Source of the DNA: Brevibacterium antiquum CNRZ 918
GTDB lineage: Bacteria > Actinomycetota > Actinomycetes > Actinomycetales > Brevibacteriaceae
Assembly: GCF_900169145.1 (NCBI RefSeq)
Contig: NZ_FXZD01000001.1
Location: 62,001 to 126,000 of the forward strand
Length of the DNA: 64,000 nt
Direction: 5' to 3'
The translations under genes were made by a program, and so were the position numbers. Position 1 is the first letter of the stretch; the number at the start of each line of letters is the position of its first letter. Positions 19,244 to 28,645 of the stretch are shown here, piece by piece. The notes beneath the pieces were generated by a model. That model searched no databases and had not been told where the DNA came from. It worked only from the letters and a program-made list of their open reading frames with translations.

Positions 19244-20413
19244 TTGGCTGAATTCCCACAATCCGGAGCGGATATCAAAGTTGCCGGTACCGGCGGCGGC
19301 GGTGTCAACGCTGTTCAGAGGATGATCGACGTCGGACTGCGCGGCGTGGAGTTCATCGCGATCAACACCGACGCCCAGGCACTCGTGCTTTCGGACGCCG
19401 ATGTGAAGCTGGAGATCGGCCGCGACCAGACTCGCGGACTCGGCGCCGGTGCTGACCCGGAGATCGGCCGCAAGGCTGCAGACTCCAGCGAAGAGGCCAT
19501 CCGCGACGCACTCGAGGGTGCCGACATGGTCTTCGTCACCGCCGGTGAAGGCGGAGGAACGGGCACAGGTGCGGCTCCGGTCGTCGCCCGCGTCGCACGT
19601 TCTCTGGGAGCACTGACGATCGGCGTCGTCACACGCCCATTCACGTTCGAGGGACGCCGCCGTTCCGCGCAGGCCGAGGCCGGCATCGCCGCGCTTCGCG
19701 AAGAGGTCGACACCCTCATCGTCATCCCGAACGACCGACTGCTCTCCATCTCAGACCGCAGCGTCTCCGTCGTCGACGCGTTCCGCTCGGCCGATGAGGT
19801 TCTGCGCTCGGGCGTTCAGGGCATCACCGACCTGATCTCCGTCCCGGGACTGATCAACCTCGACTTCGCCGACGTGAAGTCCGTGATGCAGGATGCCGGC
19901 ACCGCGCTGATGGGCATCGGAGCGGCTACCGGTGATGACCGCGCCGTCCAGGCAGCCGAGTCCGCCATCGCCTCACCGTTGCTCGAAGCCAGCATCGACG
20001 GTGCCCACGGCGTGCTGTTCTGCATCCAGGGCGGTGCCGACCTCGGCCTGTTCGAAGTCAACGAAGCAGCCCGGCTGGTGCAGGAAGCTGCACACCCCGA
20101 AGCCAACATCATCTTCGGTGCAGTCATCGACGACAACATCGGCGATGAATGCCGTGTGACCGTGATCGCGGCAGGGTTCGACAACACCGTCGCCGGCCAG
20201 GACTCAGCCCCAGCCGAAGCTGCACCCGCCTCGATTCCGATGGCGTCGAACCCGGCGGATGTCGAATCCGCGCCAGCGGAACAGGCAGAGCCCGCAGGAG
20301 ATGTCGAGCCCGAACCTCGCCGCGACGAGCATCAGATCCCGACCTCTCTGCCCAGCGAGCGCAGCAACTCGAGCCTCGACAACGATCTCGATATCCCGGA
20401 TTTCCTGAAGTAA
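19244..20413 (+). CDS. ftsZ: Cell division GTPase FtsZ
   Basis: 389 residues from a TTG at 19244, chosen because AGAGGA lies six bases before it and the protein then begins, as in relatives, shortly before the first GTP loop. The tubulin signature is GGGTGTG (103-109), followed by NDRLLS and the [15 protein letters not shown]7 loop. The C-terminal tail ends in [11 protein letters not shown], the peptide that binds SepF in actinobacteria. It forms the Z-ring. Unusual: the first G-loop reads GTGGGG, with Thr16 where a hydrophobic residue is normal. Confidence 0.95.
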   Translation: MAEFPQSGADIKVAGTGGGGVNAVQRMIDVGLRGVEFIAINTDAQALVLSDADVKLEIGRDQTRGLGAGADPEIGRKAADSSEEAIRDALEGADMVFVTAGEGGGTGTGAAPVVARVARSLGALTIGVVTRPFTFEGRRRSAQAEAGIAALREEVDTLIVIPNDRLLSISDRSVSVVDAFRSADEVLRSGVQGITDLISVPGLINLDFADVKSVMQDAGTALMGIGAATGDDRAVQAAESAIASPLLEASIDGAHGVLFCIQGGADLGLFEVNEAARLVQEAAHPEANIIFGAVIDDNIGDECRVTVIAAGFDNTVAGQDSAPAEAAPASIPMASNPADVESAPAEQAEPAGDVEPEPRRDEHQIPTSLPSERSNSSLDNDLDIPDFLK

Positions 20414-20414
20414 G

Positions 20415-21173
20415 ATGCTGCACTCGAGATTCGTCGTTCCCGGAAGGCTGAACGCACATGTGGCGTTCACCGACCGGCACGGCGGCTACTCGAGGGGTGA
20501 CCTGTCATCGTTCAACCTCGCGCGACACGTAGGCGACGACGATGAGCTCGTCGCCGCAAACCGGGCCGCTCTGGCCCAGGTTCTCGGGCTGAGCGGAGAA
20601 CGACTGAGCTTCGTTTCCCAGGTCCACGGAACCGACGTGGCCATCATCGATTCGCCAGAGCAGCTGCGCGACGATCCTATGACGGCAGACGCGCAGGTCA
20701 CGACACGCGCCGGTATCGGATTGGCGATCATGGTGGCAGACTGCACACCGATCATGCTCGCGGACCCGGAAGCTGGTGTGATCGGCGCGATCCATGCCGG
20801 ACGCCCCGGCATGGCGGCAGGGGTCGTGCCGGAGACAATCGCTGAAATGCATCACCTGGGCGCGACTGACATCCATGCGATCATCGGACCGTCAGTGTGC
20901 CCGCGCTGCTACGAAGTTCCCGCCGCGCTGCGGGAAGAAGTTGCTGCGATCGAGCCCGTGGCCGCCTCTGTGTCCGTGACCGGGACCCCGGCGATCGACG
21001 TCGCGGGGGCAGTGGCGGAACAGCTGCGACGCGCAGGCGTGAGCATCGACCATTTCTCCCGCACCTGCACACGGGAATCCGAGGATCTGTTCTCCTACCG
21101 GAGACAATGCAGCACCGGCCGATTCGCAGGCTTGGTCTGGCTGCAGGAAGAAAACCCCACGACACACCCATGA
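20415..21173 (+). CDS. pgeF: PgeF/YfiH family protein (laccase-domain, peptidoglycan editing factor)
   Basis: 252 residues, one base after ftsZ. The DUF152 metal/catalytic triad is visible as His71 (SQVHGTD), Cys110 (VADCTPI) and His127 (AIHAGRPGM). A GPSVCPRCYEVP segment near residue 155 is typical of the family. In E. coli the homologue removes mis-incorporated L-Ser from UDP-MurNAc; older annotations say polyphenol oxidase. In many Gram-positives the yggS gene follows, but here sepF comes next. Confidence 0.88.
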   Translation: MLHSRFVVPGRLNAHVAFTDRHGGYSRGDLSSFNLARHVGDDDELVAANRAALAQVLGLSGERLSFVSQVHGTDVAIIDSPEQLRDDPMTADAQVTTRAGIGLAIMVADCTPIMLADPEAGVIGAIHAGRPGMAAGVVPETIAEMHHLGATDIHAIIGPSVCPRCYEVPAALREEVAAIEPVAASVSVTGTPAIDVAGAVAEQLRRAGVSIDHFSRTCTRESEDLFSYRRQCSTGRFAGLVWLQEENPTTHP

Positions 21174-21249
21174 GACTCACCAGCCAAACTGGTCAGTTGA
21201 GATAGTTTGGCGGCAGGCGAGGAAGTGCCGAAGGCCGAGGAGCGGAAAA

Positions 21250-21738
21250 ATGTCAGCAATAAAGAAGACGCTGGAATACCTGGGTTTCGTCGAAGAAGAG
21301 GACGAGCCCGTCGAACGTCGTGACCGTGAGGTCATCGACACCTACGAAGAGCCCGTCGACGACCATGTCGAGGACGAGGAACGGCCCCCTGCCCAAGTGA
21401 CGCCGATCCACCCGTCACCGATTCGCCCAGTCGACTCTCCCGCGCCAGGAATCTCCATGAACCGCATCAAGACAATCCACCCCCGCAGCTATAATGACGC
21501 TATGGTGATCGGTGCCGCGTTCCGCGAGGGAACACCGGTGATCATGAATCTCTCCGAGATGGACGAGAACAACTCGAAGCGCCTCGTTGACTTCTCTGCC
21601 GGTCTGATCTTCGGCCTGCACGGTTCCATCGAACGCGTGACCAACAAGGTGTTCCTTCTCACCCCCGAGAACATCGAGGTCAGCGGAGAGAACGAGTCGG
21701 ATCCGGACACCCAGGCGAGCTTCTTCAACCAAAGCTGA
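21250..21738 (+). CDS. sepF: Cell division protein SepF
   Basis: 162 residues, with GAGGAGCGG before the ATG. A short N-terminal membrane-binding helix (MSAIKKTLEYLGF) is followed by an acidic, Pro-rich linker and the SepF core (RIKTIHPRSYNDAMVIG, VIMNLSEMDENNSKRLVDF, GLHGSIERV). SepF tethers FtsZ to the membrane in bacteria that lack FtsA and ZipA, as here. It sits between pgeF and yggT. Confidence 0.95.
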   Translation: MSAIKKTLEYLGFVEEEDEPVERRDREVIDTYEEPVDDHVEDEERPPAQVTPIHPSPIRPVDSPAPGISMNRIKTIHPRSYNDAMVIGAAFREGTPVIMNLSEMDENNSKRLVDFSAGLIFGLHGSIERVTNKVFLLTPENIEVSGENESDPDTQASFFNQS

Positions 21739-21840
21739 GTGCTTCGGCCTTCGGTTGAGGTCGTTCTTATCTCATCCTCAGCTCGGACGTATACGCTGGG
21801 TATCGACAGCTAAGCACCAAAGAAAGGCACGAGGAAACAC

Positions 21841-22140
21841 GTGGCCATCATCTTCTACATCCTCGGCACAGCACTCAGTCTTTACGTCTATGTTCTCCTG
21901 GCACGGGTGGTCCTCGACCTCGTGCAGGTCTTCTCGCGCGAATGGAAGCCCGCCGGTTTCTTCCTCGTGCTGGCCGAGATCGTGTACACACTGACCGATC
22001 CGCCCCTGCGTCTGCTGCGCAAGGTGATTCCACCCTTGCGGTTGGGACAGATCTCACTGGATCTGGGCTTCATCGTGCTCTTGATCGGAGTCCAGATTGT
22101 TGCGTATTTCCTACGAAGCCTCGCGCTTGGAGCGGCCTGA
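21841..22140 (+). CDS. YggT family membrane protein
   Basis: 99 residues from a GTG at 21841 (AGGAAAC upstream). Two hydrophobic helices flank a loop with the family motif LTDPPLRLLRKVIPPLRLG. Position between sepF and divIVA is conserved in Gram-positive dcw clusters. Its biochemical role is unknown; homologues have been linked to division and osmotic tolerance. Confidence 0.9.
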   Translation: MAIIFYILGTALSLYVYVLLARVVLDLVQVFSREWKPAGFFLVLAEIVYTLTDPPLRLLRKVIPPLRLGQISLDLGFIVLLIGVQIVAYFLRSLALGAA

Positions 22141-22422
22141 TCCTAATCGTGACAATCCTGGGATCTGCAACTGAGCACCCCGTCGTCGGTGATGGAACCA
22201 CTGGGTTCTGTGCCTGTGGCAGTCTTCTCAGAGGTTCGCTGTGATGAGTCTCAGTTGGCCGAATCGTTCCAGGTGTTGTTAGGCTCGATTCGGGAAATTT
22301 TGTCAATGAATACGTGACACGGCATTTCTGCAGGACAAAACTGCAGGTGTTACGCTAATGTGACGTTGAAGCCGTCTTGATGGCGGCAGCGTAATGAATG
22401 TAGATCGACCAAAGGTGACCTC
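22141..22422 (+). promoter_or_regulatory. Leader and probable promoter region of divIVA
   Basis: 282 bases without a gene. Direct copies of CTGCAGG flank AACAAAA-type sequence near 22328-22347, and a TACGCT element (22351-22356) could be a -10, but there is no matching -35. AAAGGTG sits close to the divIVA ATG. Confidence 0.35.
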
Positions 22423-23280
22423 ATGGCGCTCACGCCTGAAGACGTAGTAAACAAGCGGTTCCAGCAGGTGAAGTTCCGCGACGGGTACGACCAGGATGAA
22501 GTCGACGATTTCCTCGATGAGGTTGTCGTAGAGATTCGCCGTCTTTACCAGGAGAACGACGAACTTCGTCAGAAGCTGTCGACCGCGGAACAGCGCGTCA
22601 AGGAACTCGACGCTGGCGGGGCATCTCCTGCCGCACCTGCTGAGGATACCGACGCCACCCAGGCAATGCCTGCAGCGGTGCCGGCTCCCTCTTCGCAGAA
22701 GGAGACCGAGGCGCCGGAGCCGGAGCAGGAGAAGGCTCCCGAAGCTCCCGCTGTCCCGGAAGCGACCGAGCAGCCATCAGCACCTGCAGTCAAGGAAGCA
22801 GCTCCCGCTGCGCAGACCCCCGCTGCGAAGGAATCCGCTTCGAAGGAATCCGCTCCAGCCGTCGACGGTGCTGCACCTGCTGCAACAGGCACCGCCGCTG
22901 GACTGGGCCTCGGATCGGGCTTGGGCAGTGGAGACGGCGACGCCCACGGGCTCATCGCTCTTGCTCAGCGCGTCCACGACGAGCACGTGGCAGAGGGCGA
23001 ACGCCGTCGCGACGAGCTCATCAAGAGCGCAGAGACCGAAGCCAAGGACATCGTCGGCAAGGCCGAGACGAAGCGCGATGAGACCCTGTCGACTCTGGAA
23101 ACGCAGAAGTCGACCCTTGAGCGTTCCATCGACCAGCTGTCGAACTTCGAGCGTCAGTACCGGACGCGTCTGAAGAGCTACCTCAACGATCAGCTGCGCG
23201 ACCTCGAAAACTCAACGAGTCTGGCACCGGAGACCCTGGACGGGAACACCTTCGGTTCGTCGTCGAATCACAAGCTCTGA
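22423..23280 (+). CDS. divIVA: Polar growth/division scaffold DivIVA (Wag31 type)
   Basis: 285 residues. The N-terminal membrane-binding domain (MALTPEDVVNKRFQQVKFRDGYDQ, read in part) and first coiled coil (to about residue 65) are highly conserved. A Pro/Ala/Glu-rich linker (about 65-165) of low complexity follows, then a second coiled coil rich in Glu, Arg and Lys. In actinobacteria DivIVA recruits wall synthesis to poles and septa. It closes the dcw cluster and is followed by a hairpin terminator. Confidence 0.95.
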   Translation: MALTPEDVVNKRFQQVKFRDGYDQDEVDDFLDEVVVEIRRLYQENDELRQKLSTAEQRVKELDAGGASPAAPAEDTDATQAMPAAVPAPSSQKETEAPEPEQEKAPEAPAVPEATEQPSAPAVKEAAPAAQTPAAKESASKESAPAVDGAAPAATGTAAGLGLGSGLGSGDGDAHGLIALAQRVHDEHVAEGERRRDELIKSAETEAKDIVGKAETKRDETLSTLETQKSTLERSIDQLSNFERQYRTRLKSYLNDQLRDLENSTSLAPETLDGNTFGSSSNHKL

Positions 23281-23298
23281 TTCGTCACAGCAGACACG

Positions 23299-23344
23299 CA
23301 AGGTCCGGGAACTCTATGGAGATCCCGGGCCTTGTTCGTGCGCC
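23299..23344 (+). terminator. Terminator after divIVA
   Basis: A 12-bp stem (23299-23310 with 23333-23344, one G-T wobble; left arm CAAGGTCCGGGA) with a 22-base loop starts about 20 bases after the divIVA stop. A short TTCG tail follows, not a long T run. It marks the end of the dcw transcription unit. Confidence 0.65.
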
Positions 23345-23412
23345 CGTGAGTTGGAGCAGAGCTTGGCAGCCAGCGCCTTCGTGTCCGAAGACAGTAAGTT
23401 AGAATGAGTCAA

Positions 23413-23958
23413 ATGAACGATGATGCCACGAACACGAGACCCCGGCGGCGCAGGATGCTCGGGGCGTTGTTCGGCATAGCCGTGATCGTCCTCGTGGTGG
23501 ATCAGTTCACCAAGTTCCTCGCGGTGAGATTCCTCGAGGGACAGGAGCCGATCTCAGTCATCGGTACTCTGGCGGGCTTCAACTTCTATCGGAACCCCGG
23601 AGCGGCGCTGGGCCTCGGGTCTGGTGTGACCTGGATCTTCCCCCTCATCGCGATTGCTGTGTTCGCAGCGATCATCATGCTGTCGAGGAAGTTGGGTTCT
23701 GTGGCGTGGGCCATCGGGCTCGGACTGCTGTTGGGCGGACTGTTCGGCAATCTCGTGGATCGGCTGTTCCGGCAGCCCGGTTTCCTCCACGGCGCCGTCG
23801 TCGATTTCATCGACCTATCGTTTTTCATCTGCAATGTCGCCGACATTGCGATATCCGCAGCGGCGGTCACCCTCGTGGTGACAAGCCTCAGAGGCATTGA
23901 ACTGGACGGATCGGACTCGAAGCACGCGAGCACGGTCGGAGAGGATACACATGGCTGA
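23413..23958 (+). CDS. lspA: Lipoprotein signal peptidase
   Basis: 181 residues from the ATG at 23413; an in-frame ATG at 23404 overlaps a TAGAAT -10-like hexamer (23400-23405), so the shorter start is preferred. Four membrane helices. Family motifs are [34 protein letters not shown] (Asp116), [10 protein letters not shown] and [10 protein letters not shown] (Asp144), the last carrying an expected active-site aspartate. It cleaves prolipoproteins after diacylglyceryl modification. It overlaps rluD by eight bases. Confidence 0.93.
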   Translation: MNDDATNTRPRRRRMLGALFGIAVIVLVVDQFTKFLAVRFLEGQEPISVIGTLAGFNFYRNPGAALGLGSGVTWIFPLIAIAVFAAIIMLSRKLGSVAWAIGLGLLLGGLFGNLVDRLFRQPGFLHGAVVDFIDLSFFICNVADIAISAAAVTLVVTSLRGIELDGSDSKHASTVGEDTHG

Positions 23959-24874
23959 ACGCTCAATCCTGGTACCCGAGGGCCTCGAAGGCCAGCGAGT
24001 GGACTCGGCGCTGTCGAAGCTGTTGGGACTCTCCCGTACAGCAGCCGCCGACATCTGCGCAGAAGGGGGCGTGCAGCTGTCCGGGCACGTCGTGGCGAAA
24101 TCAGACCGCGTCGAAGCCGGCGCACGCCTGGACATCATGATGCCTGAACCTCCGCGGCCCTTGGAGGTCGTGGCCGATCCGGTCCCGGGGATGAAGATCG
24201 TCCATGACGAAGATTCGTTCGTCGTGGTCGACAAGCCCGTTGGCGTGGCCGCACATCCGGCACTGGGGTGGAAGGGAAGGACCGTCGTGGGTGGTCTCGC
24301 CGCCGCCGGTTTCAGGATCGCCACTTCGGGTGCGCCCGAACGGCAGGGGATCGTACAGCGCCTGGACGTGGGCACCTCGGGCCTGATGGTCATCGCGAAG
24401 AGCGAGTACGCCTACAGCGTGCTCAAACGTGCGTTCAAAGAACGCACCGTTGAGAAGACCTATCACGCGGTGGTCCAAGGACTGCCGGATCCCGTGCTCG
24501 GCACCATTGACGCGCCCATCGCTCGCAACCCGCGACATGACGGCCTCTATGCGGTCCACAGCGGAGGGAAGAATGCGATCACCCACTATGAGGTGCTCGA
24601 AGCACACCGCCGAGCCTCCCTGGTCGAAGTTCATCTCGAAACCGGGCGGACCCACCAGATTCGAGTTCATTTCTCCGCGCTCAAGCGCCCCTGCGTCGGT
24701 GATCTTCCCTACGGGGCTGATCCGGTCCTGGCTAAGGATCTTGGTCTGGAACGTCAGTGGCTGCACGCTGTCAAACTCGGGTTCCATCATCCCGACTCGA
24801 ACGAGTGGGTCGAATTCGAGAGCGGGTACCCCGAGGACCTGCAGTATGCGATCGACCGCATCCGCACACCCTGA
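23951..24874 (+). CDS. rluD: RluD-family 23S rRNA pseudouridine synthase
   Basis: 307 residues from the ATG at 23951. An N-terminal S4 RNA-binding domain (about 13-70) is followed by the RluA-type catalytic domain with Asp139 in [12 protein letters not shown]. The usual motif begins HRLD; here Gln136 replaces the His. Further signatures are [14 protein letters not shown] and [12 protein letters not shown]. It modifies uridines in helix 69 or a related site of 23S rRNA. lspA-rluD coupling is common in actinobacteria. Confidence 0.9.
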   Translation: MAERSILVPEGLEGQRVDSALSKLLGLSRTAAADICAEGGVQLSGHVVAKSDRVEAGARLDIMMPEPPRPLEVVADPVPGMKIVHDEDSFVVVDKPVGVAAHPALGWKGRTVVGGLAAAGFRIATSGAPERQGIVQRLDVGTSGLMVIAKSEYAYSVLKRAFKERTVEKTYHAVVQGLPDPVLGTIDAPIARNPRHDGLYAVHSGGKNAITHYEVLEAHRRASLVEVHLETGRTHQIRVHFSALKRPCVGDLPYGADPVLAKDLGLERQWLHAVKLGFHHPDSNEWVEFESGYPEDLQYAIDRIRTP

Positions 24875-25018
24875 ACGCAAGCGCCGGTGAGCACCCAGAA
24901 CGCCGCATCATGACCTCGACGACTTCGCGTCTGTCGGCCGCCGAGGCTCCGCTGGGCGACCCTTCGATGGTCTAAGCTGGGGGTCGCAACAACGGTCATA
25001 TCTGAGGGAAGGCTGCCA

Positions 25019-28000
25019 GTGCCGAAAGACGACTTCGTCCATCTTCACGTCCACACCGAATACTCGATGTTGGACGGAGCAGCCCGGCTCACGGATTTGA
25101 TGGCCGCGACCAAGGCCTCCGGAATGTCGGCCATCGCGACCACAGACCACGGCTACCTGTTCGGAGCCTTTGACTTCTGGTCACAGGCGACTGCCGCCGA
25201 CATCAAGCCCATCATCGGTGTTGAAGCCTATGTCACCCCGGGCACGGATCGGCGGGACAAGACGAGGGTGAAATGGCGCACGGACGAGTCGCAGAAACGC
25301 GACGACCTGTCCGGCGGCGGTGCTTACACCCACATGACGCTGCTCTCACGCAATAACACCGGCATGCGCAATCTGTTCAAGGCCTCGTCCTACGCATCCC
25401 TCGATTCGGTGTTCAGCAAGTGGCCGCGCATCGACCAAGACCTGCTTGAAACCTACTCTGACGGACTGATCGCGACCACGGGCTGCCCATCGGGGGAGAT
25501 CCAGGTTCGGTTGCGCCTGGGACAGTACGAAGAGGCCAGAGCTGCGGCGGGTAAGTACCGTGAGATATTCGGTAAAGACAATTACTACGTCGAACTCATG
25601 GATCATGGGCTCTCCATCGAGAAGCGAGTGACCAAGGACCTGATCCGTCTGTCAAAGGAGATGGACATCCCCTTGGTCGCGACCAACGACCTGCACTACA
25701 CACATGAGTCTGATGCGAAGGCGCACGAAGCGCTGCTGGCCATCCAATCCGGGTCGAAGCTGATCGAACCCACCTATGACCAGGGCGGTTCGCGCTTCGC
25801 CTTCTCCGGATCCGGCTACTATCTCAAATCACCCGCGGAGATGCGGGCACTGTTCTCCGAGTTCCCGGAAGCCTGCGACAACACGCTCGAGATCGCTGAG
25901 AAGTGCGAAGTCTCCTTCGACACGTCTGCGAACTATATGCCGAAGTTCCCCTGCCCGCCCGGAGAGGACGAAACCTCTTGGCTGGTCAAAGAGGTCCAGA
26001 CGGGGCTCGAATATCGGTATCCGGGAGGAATTCCCGACGATGTGCGCAAGCAGGCTGACTACGAACTCGACGTCATCATCTCAATGGGCTTCCCCGGCTA
26101 TTTCCTCGTCGTCGCCGACTTCATCAACTGGTCCAAGGACAACGGCATCCGGGTCGGTCCGGGGCGCGGTTCGGGTGCCGGTTCCATGGTCGCCTACGCG
26201 ATGCGCATCACCGATCTCGATCCGCTCAAGCACGGACTGTTCTTTGAGCGCTTCCTCAACCCTGACCGTGTCTCCATGCCCGACTTCGACGTCGACTTCG
26301 ATGATCGCCGACGCGGCGAAGTCATCGACTATGTAACACGGAAATACGGCGACGAACGGGTCGCGATGATCGTCACCTACGGCACGATCAAGACGAAGAT
26401 GGCGCTCAAGGACTCCGCACGAGTCCTCGGCAAACCGTTCTCCATGGGGGAGCGGCTGACGAAGGCGCTGCCACCAGCCGAGATGGCCAAGGACATTCCG
26501 CTGGCCGATATCGAGAACACCGAATCCAAGCGCCACAACGAGGCGGGGGAGTTCAGAGCATTCGTCGACTCGGACACGGATGCGCGGGAGACCTTTGAGA
26601 CCGCAAAGGGCATTGAGGGTCTGAAACGGCAGTGGGGCGTCCACGCAGCCGGAGTGATCATGTCCTCGGATCCGATCATCGACGTCATCCCGATCATGCG
26701 CCGGTTCCAAGACGGCCAGGTCATCACCCAGTTCGACTACCCCACCTCCGAGGGCCTCGGACTGATCAAGATGGACTTCCTGGGGCTGCGAAACCTCACG
26801 ATCATCTCCGACGCTGTGGAGAACATCAAGGCAAACCGTGATGACGATCTCGACTTGGAACACCTCGACCTCGACGATCGAGGGGCCTATGATCTGCTCT
26901 CTCGCGGTGACACCCTCGGTGTATTCCAGCTCGACGGTGGCGGACTGCGTGCCCTGCTGCGGCTGATGAAGCCGGACAACTTCGAAGACATCTCCGCGAC
27001 GATTGCGCTCTACCGTCCGGGCCCGATGGGTGCTGACTCCCACACTAACTTCGCACTGCGCAAGAACGGACTGCAGGACGTCACGCCGATCCACCCGGAG
27101 CTCGAAGAGCCGCTTGAGGACATCCTCGGCAGCACCTATGGGCTCATCATCTACCAGGAGCAGGTGATGGCGATCGCGCAGAAGGTCGCCGGGTACTCGC
27201 TGGGCCAAGCAGACATTCTTCGTCGTGCGATGGGCAAGAAGAAGAAGTCCGAGCTGGACAAACAGCAGGTGGGCTTCTTCGGAGGGATGAAGGAACGCGG
27301 CTTCTCCGAGGCGGCGGCTCAGGCATTGTGGGACATTCTGCTGCCCTTCTCCGACTATGCGTTCAACAAGGCCCACTCGGCCGCCTACGGTCTCGTGTCC
27401 TACTGGACCGCGTTCCTCAAGGCTCACTACACGGCGGAGTACATGGCAGCCTTGCTCACCTCGGTGGGCGACAACAAGGACAAACTGGCCATCTACCTCA
27501 ACGAGTGCCGGCGGCTGGGCATCACAGTGCTGCCACCAGATGTCAATGATTCGGCTCTGCACTTCACACCAGTCGGTGAGGACATTCGCTTCGGCATGGG
27601 TGCTGTGCGCAACGTCGGTGCCAACGTCGTTGACGGCATTGTCGAAGCACGTGAAGAGAAGGGGGCATTCACCTCATTCACGGATTTCCTCGATAAGGTG
27701 CCCAGCCACGTATGCAACAAGCGCACGATCGAATCGCTCATCAAGGCCGGCGGCTTCGACTCATTGGGACAGACCCGGAGATCACTCGTCGAAGTGCACG
27801 AAGAAGCAGTGGATTCCGTCATCGGCGTCAAGCGTCAAGAAGCCAATGGACAGTTTGACCTGTTCGCCGGGCTCGGCGGCGGCGATGACGAACCGAGCTT
27901 CTCCGTGGCGATTCCCGATCGACCCGAATGGGAGAAGAAGGAGAAGCTGGCATTCGAGCGCGACATGATCGGCCTCTATGTCTCCGACCACCCCCTCAAC

Positions 28001-28576
28001 GGCCTTGAGGGCGTCCTCGCCGCCGAATCGGAGGCCTCCATCGCCGATGTGGTGGATCCGGAGACCCATCGCCACGACGGTTCTCAGGTGAAGATCTGCG
28101 GCATGATCACCCAGGTTGCGCGCAAGGTCTCGAAGAACTCGGGCAAACCGTATGCGATCGTGAGTGTGGAGGACCTCGAGGCCGAGATAGAGGTCATGTT
28201 CTTCGGCGACACCTACGAACCAGTGGCGAGCCTGTTGGCCACCGACCTCGTCATCAGCCTGACCGGACGCATCCGCCTCTCCGATGATCGACCGACCTCG
28301 ATGATGGCGATGTCGATGACGATCCCTGACGTCACCGATCCGAAGGATCGGCCCCTCAACCTGATGCTGCCGATGGAGAAGGCGACGGAGGAGATGGCAT
28401 CCAAGCTGCTCCGGGTCCTCGAGTCACACAAGGGACAGACCGATGTGCACCTGGTCCTCTCGCAGCCCGGCAGACACACGGTGATGCGACTCGACCGCGC
28501 TATCCGCGTCGACCCCAACCCGAGCCTCTACGGTGATCTCAAGGCACTGTTGGGGTCACGTTGCCTGAGCGCCTGA
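25019..28576 (+). CDS. dnaE: DNA polymerase III alpha subunit
   Basis: 1185 residues from a GTG at 25019 with GAGGGAAGG upstream. The N-terminal PHP domain (FVHLHVHTEYSMLDGAARL) is followed by the polymerase core with GPGRGSGAGSMVAYAM and the catalytic PDFDVDFDD. Finger, helix-hairpin-helix and OB-fold (VKICGMITQVARKVSKNSG) regions follow. This is the replicative DnaE1-type enzyme by length and domain order. A TAAGCT element (24972-24977) may be part of its promoter. Confidence 0.96.
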   Translation: MPKDDFVHLHVHTEYSMLDGAARLTDLMAATKASGMSAIATTDHGYLFGAFDFWSQATAADIKPIIGVEAYVTPGTDRRDKTRVKWRTDESQKRDDLSGGGAYTHMTLLSRNNTGMRNLFKASSYASLDSVFSKWPRIDQDLLETYSDGLIATTGCPSGEIQVRLRLGQYEEARAAAGKYREIFGKDNYYVELMDHGLSIEKRVTKDLIRLSKEMDIPLVATNDLHYTHESDAKAHEALLAIQSGSKLIEPTYDQGGSRFAFSGSGYYLKSPAEMRALFSEFPEACDNTLEIAEKCEVSFDTSANYMPKFPCPPGEDETSWLVKEVQTGLEYRYPGGIPDDVRKQADYELDVIISMGFPGYFLVVADFINWSKDNGIRVGPGRGSGAGSMVAYAMRITDLDPLKHGLFFERFLNPDRVSMPDFDVDFDDRRRGEVIDYVTRKYGDERVAMIVTYGTIKTKMALKDSARVLGKPFSMGERLTKALPPAEMAKDIPLADIENTESKRHNEAGEFRAFVDSDTDARETFETAKGIEGLKRQWGVHAAGVIMSSDPIIDVIPIMRRFQDGQVITQFDYPTSEGLGLIKMDFLGLRNLTIISDAVENIKANRDDDLDLEHLDLDDRGAYDLLSRGDTLGVFQLDGGGLRALLRLMKPDNFEDISATIALYRPGPMGADSHTNFALRKNGLQDVTPIHPELEEPLEDILGSTYGLIIYQEQVMAIAQKVAGYSLGQADILRRAMGKKKKSELDKQQVGFFGGMKERGFSEAAAQALWDILLPFSDYAFNKAHSAAYGLVSYWTAFLKAHYTAEYMAALLTSVGDNKDKLAIYLNECRRLGITVLPPDVNDSALHFTPVGEDIRFGMGAVRNVGANVVDGIVEAREEKGAFTSFTDFLDKVPSHVCNKRTIESLIKAGGFDSLGQTRRSLVEVHEEAVDSVIGVKRQEANGQFDLFAGLGGGDDEPSFSVAIPDRPEWEKKEKLAFERDMIGLYVSDHPLNGLEGVLAAESEASIADVVDPETHRHDGSQVKICGMITQVARKVSKNSGKPYAIVSVEDLEAEIEVMFFGDTYEPVASLLATDLVISLTGRIRLSDDRPTSMMAMSMTIPDVTDPKDRPLNLMLPMEKATEEMASKLLRVLESHKGQTDVHLVLSQPGRHTVMRLDRAIRVDPNPSLYGDLKALLGSRCLSA

Positions 28577-28645
28577 GACACCGCCTGACCGCCTGAAGCG
28601 GAGGCAGAGGCAATCGGTTGAGGGAGGGGGCCTAGAATGGTGCGA

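Noticed and set aside
23897..23950. Longer rluD reading beginning inside lspA
   Set aside because: The first 18 codons are lspA sequence in another frame; the ATG at 23951 starts the S4 domain properly.
26081..27562. Open frame of about 490 codons antisense to dnaE
   Set aside because: A shadow of the dnaE polymerase core with no family resemblance.
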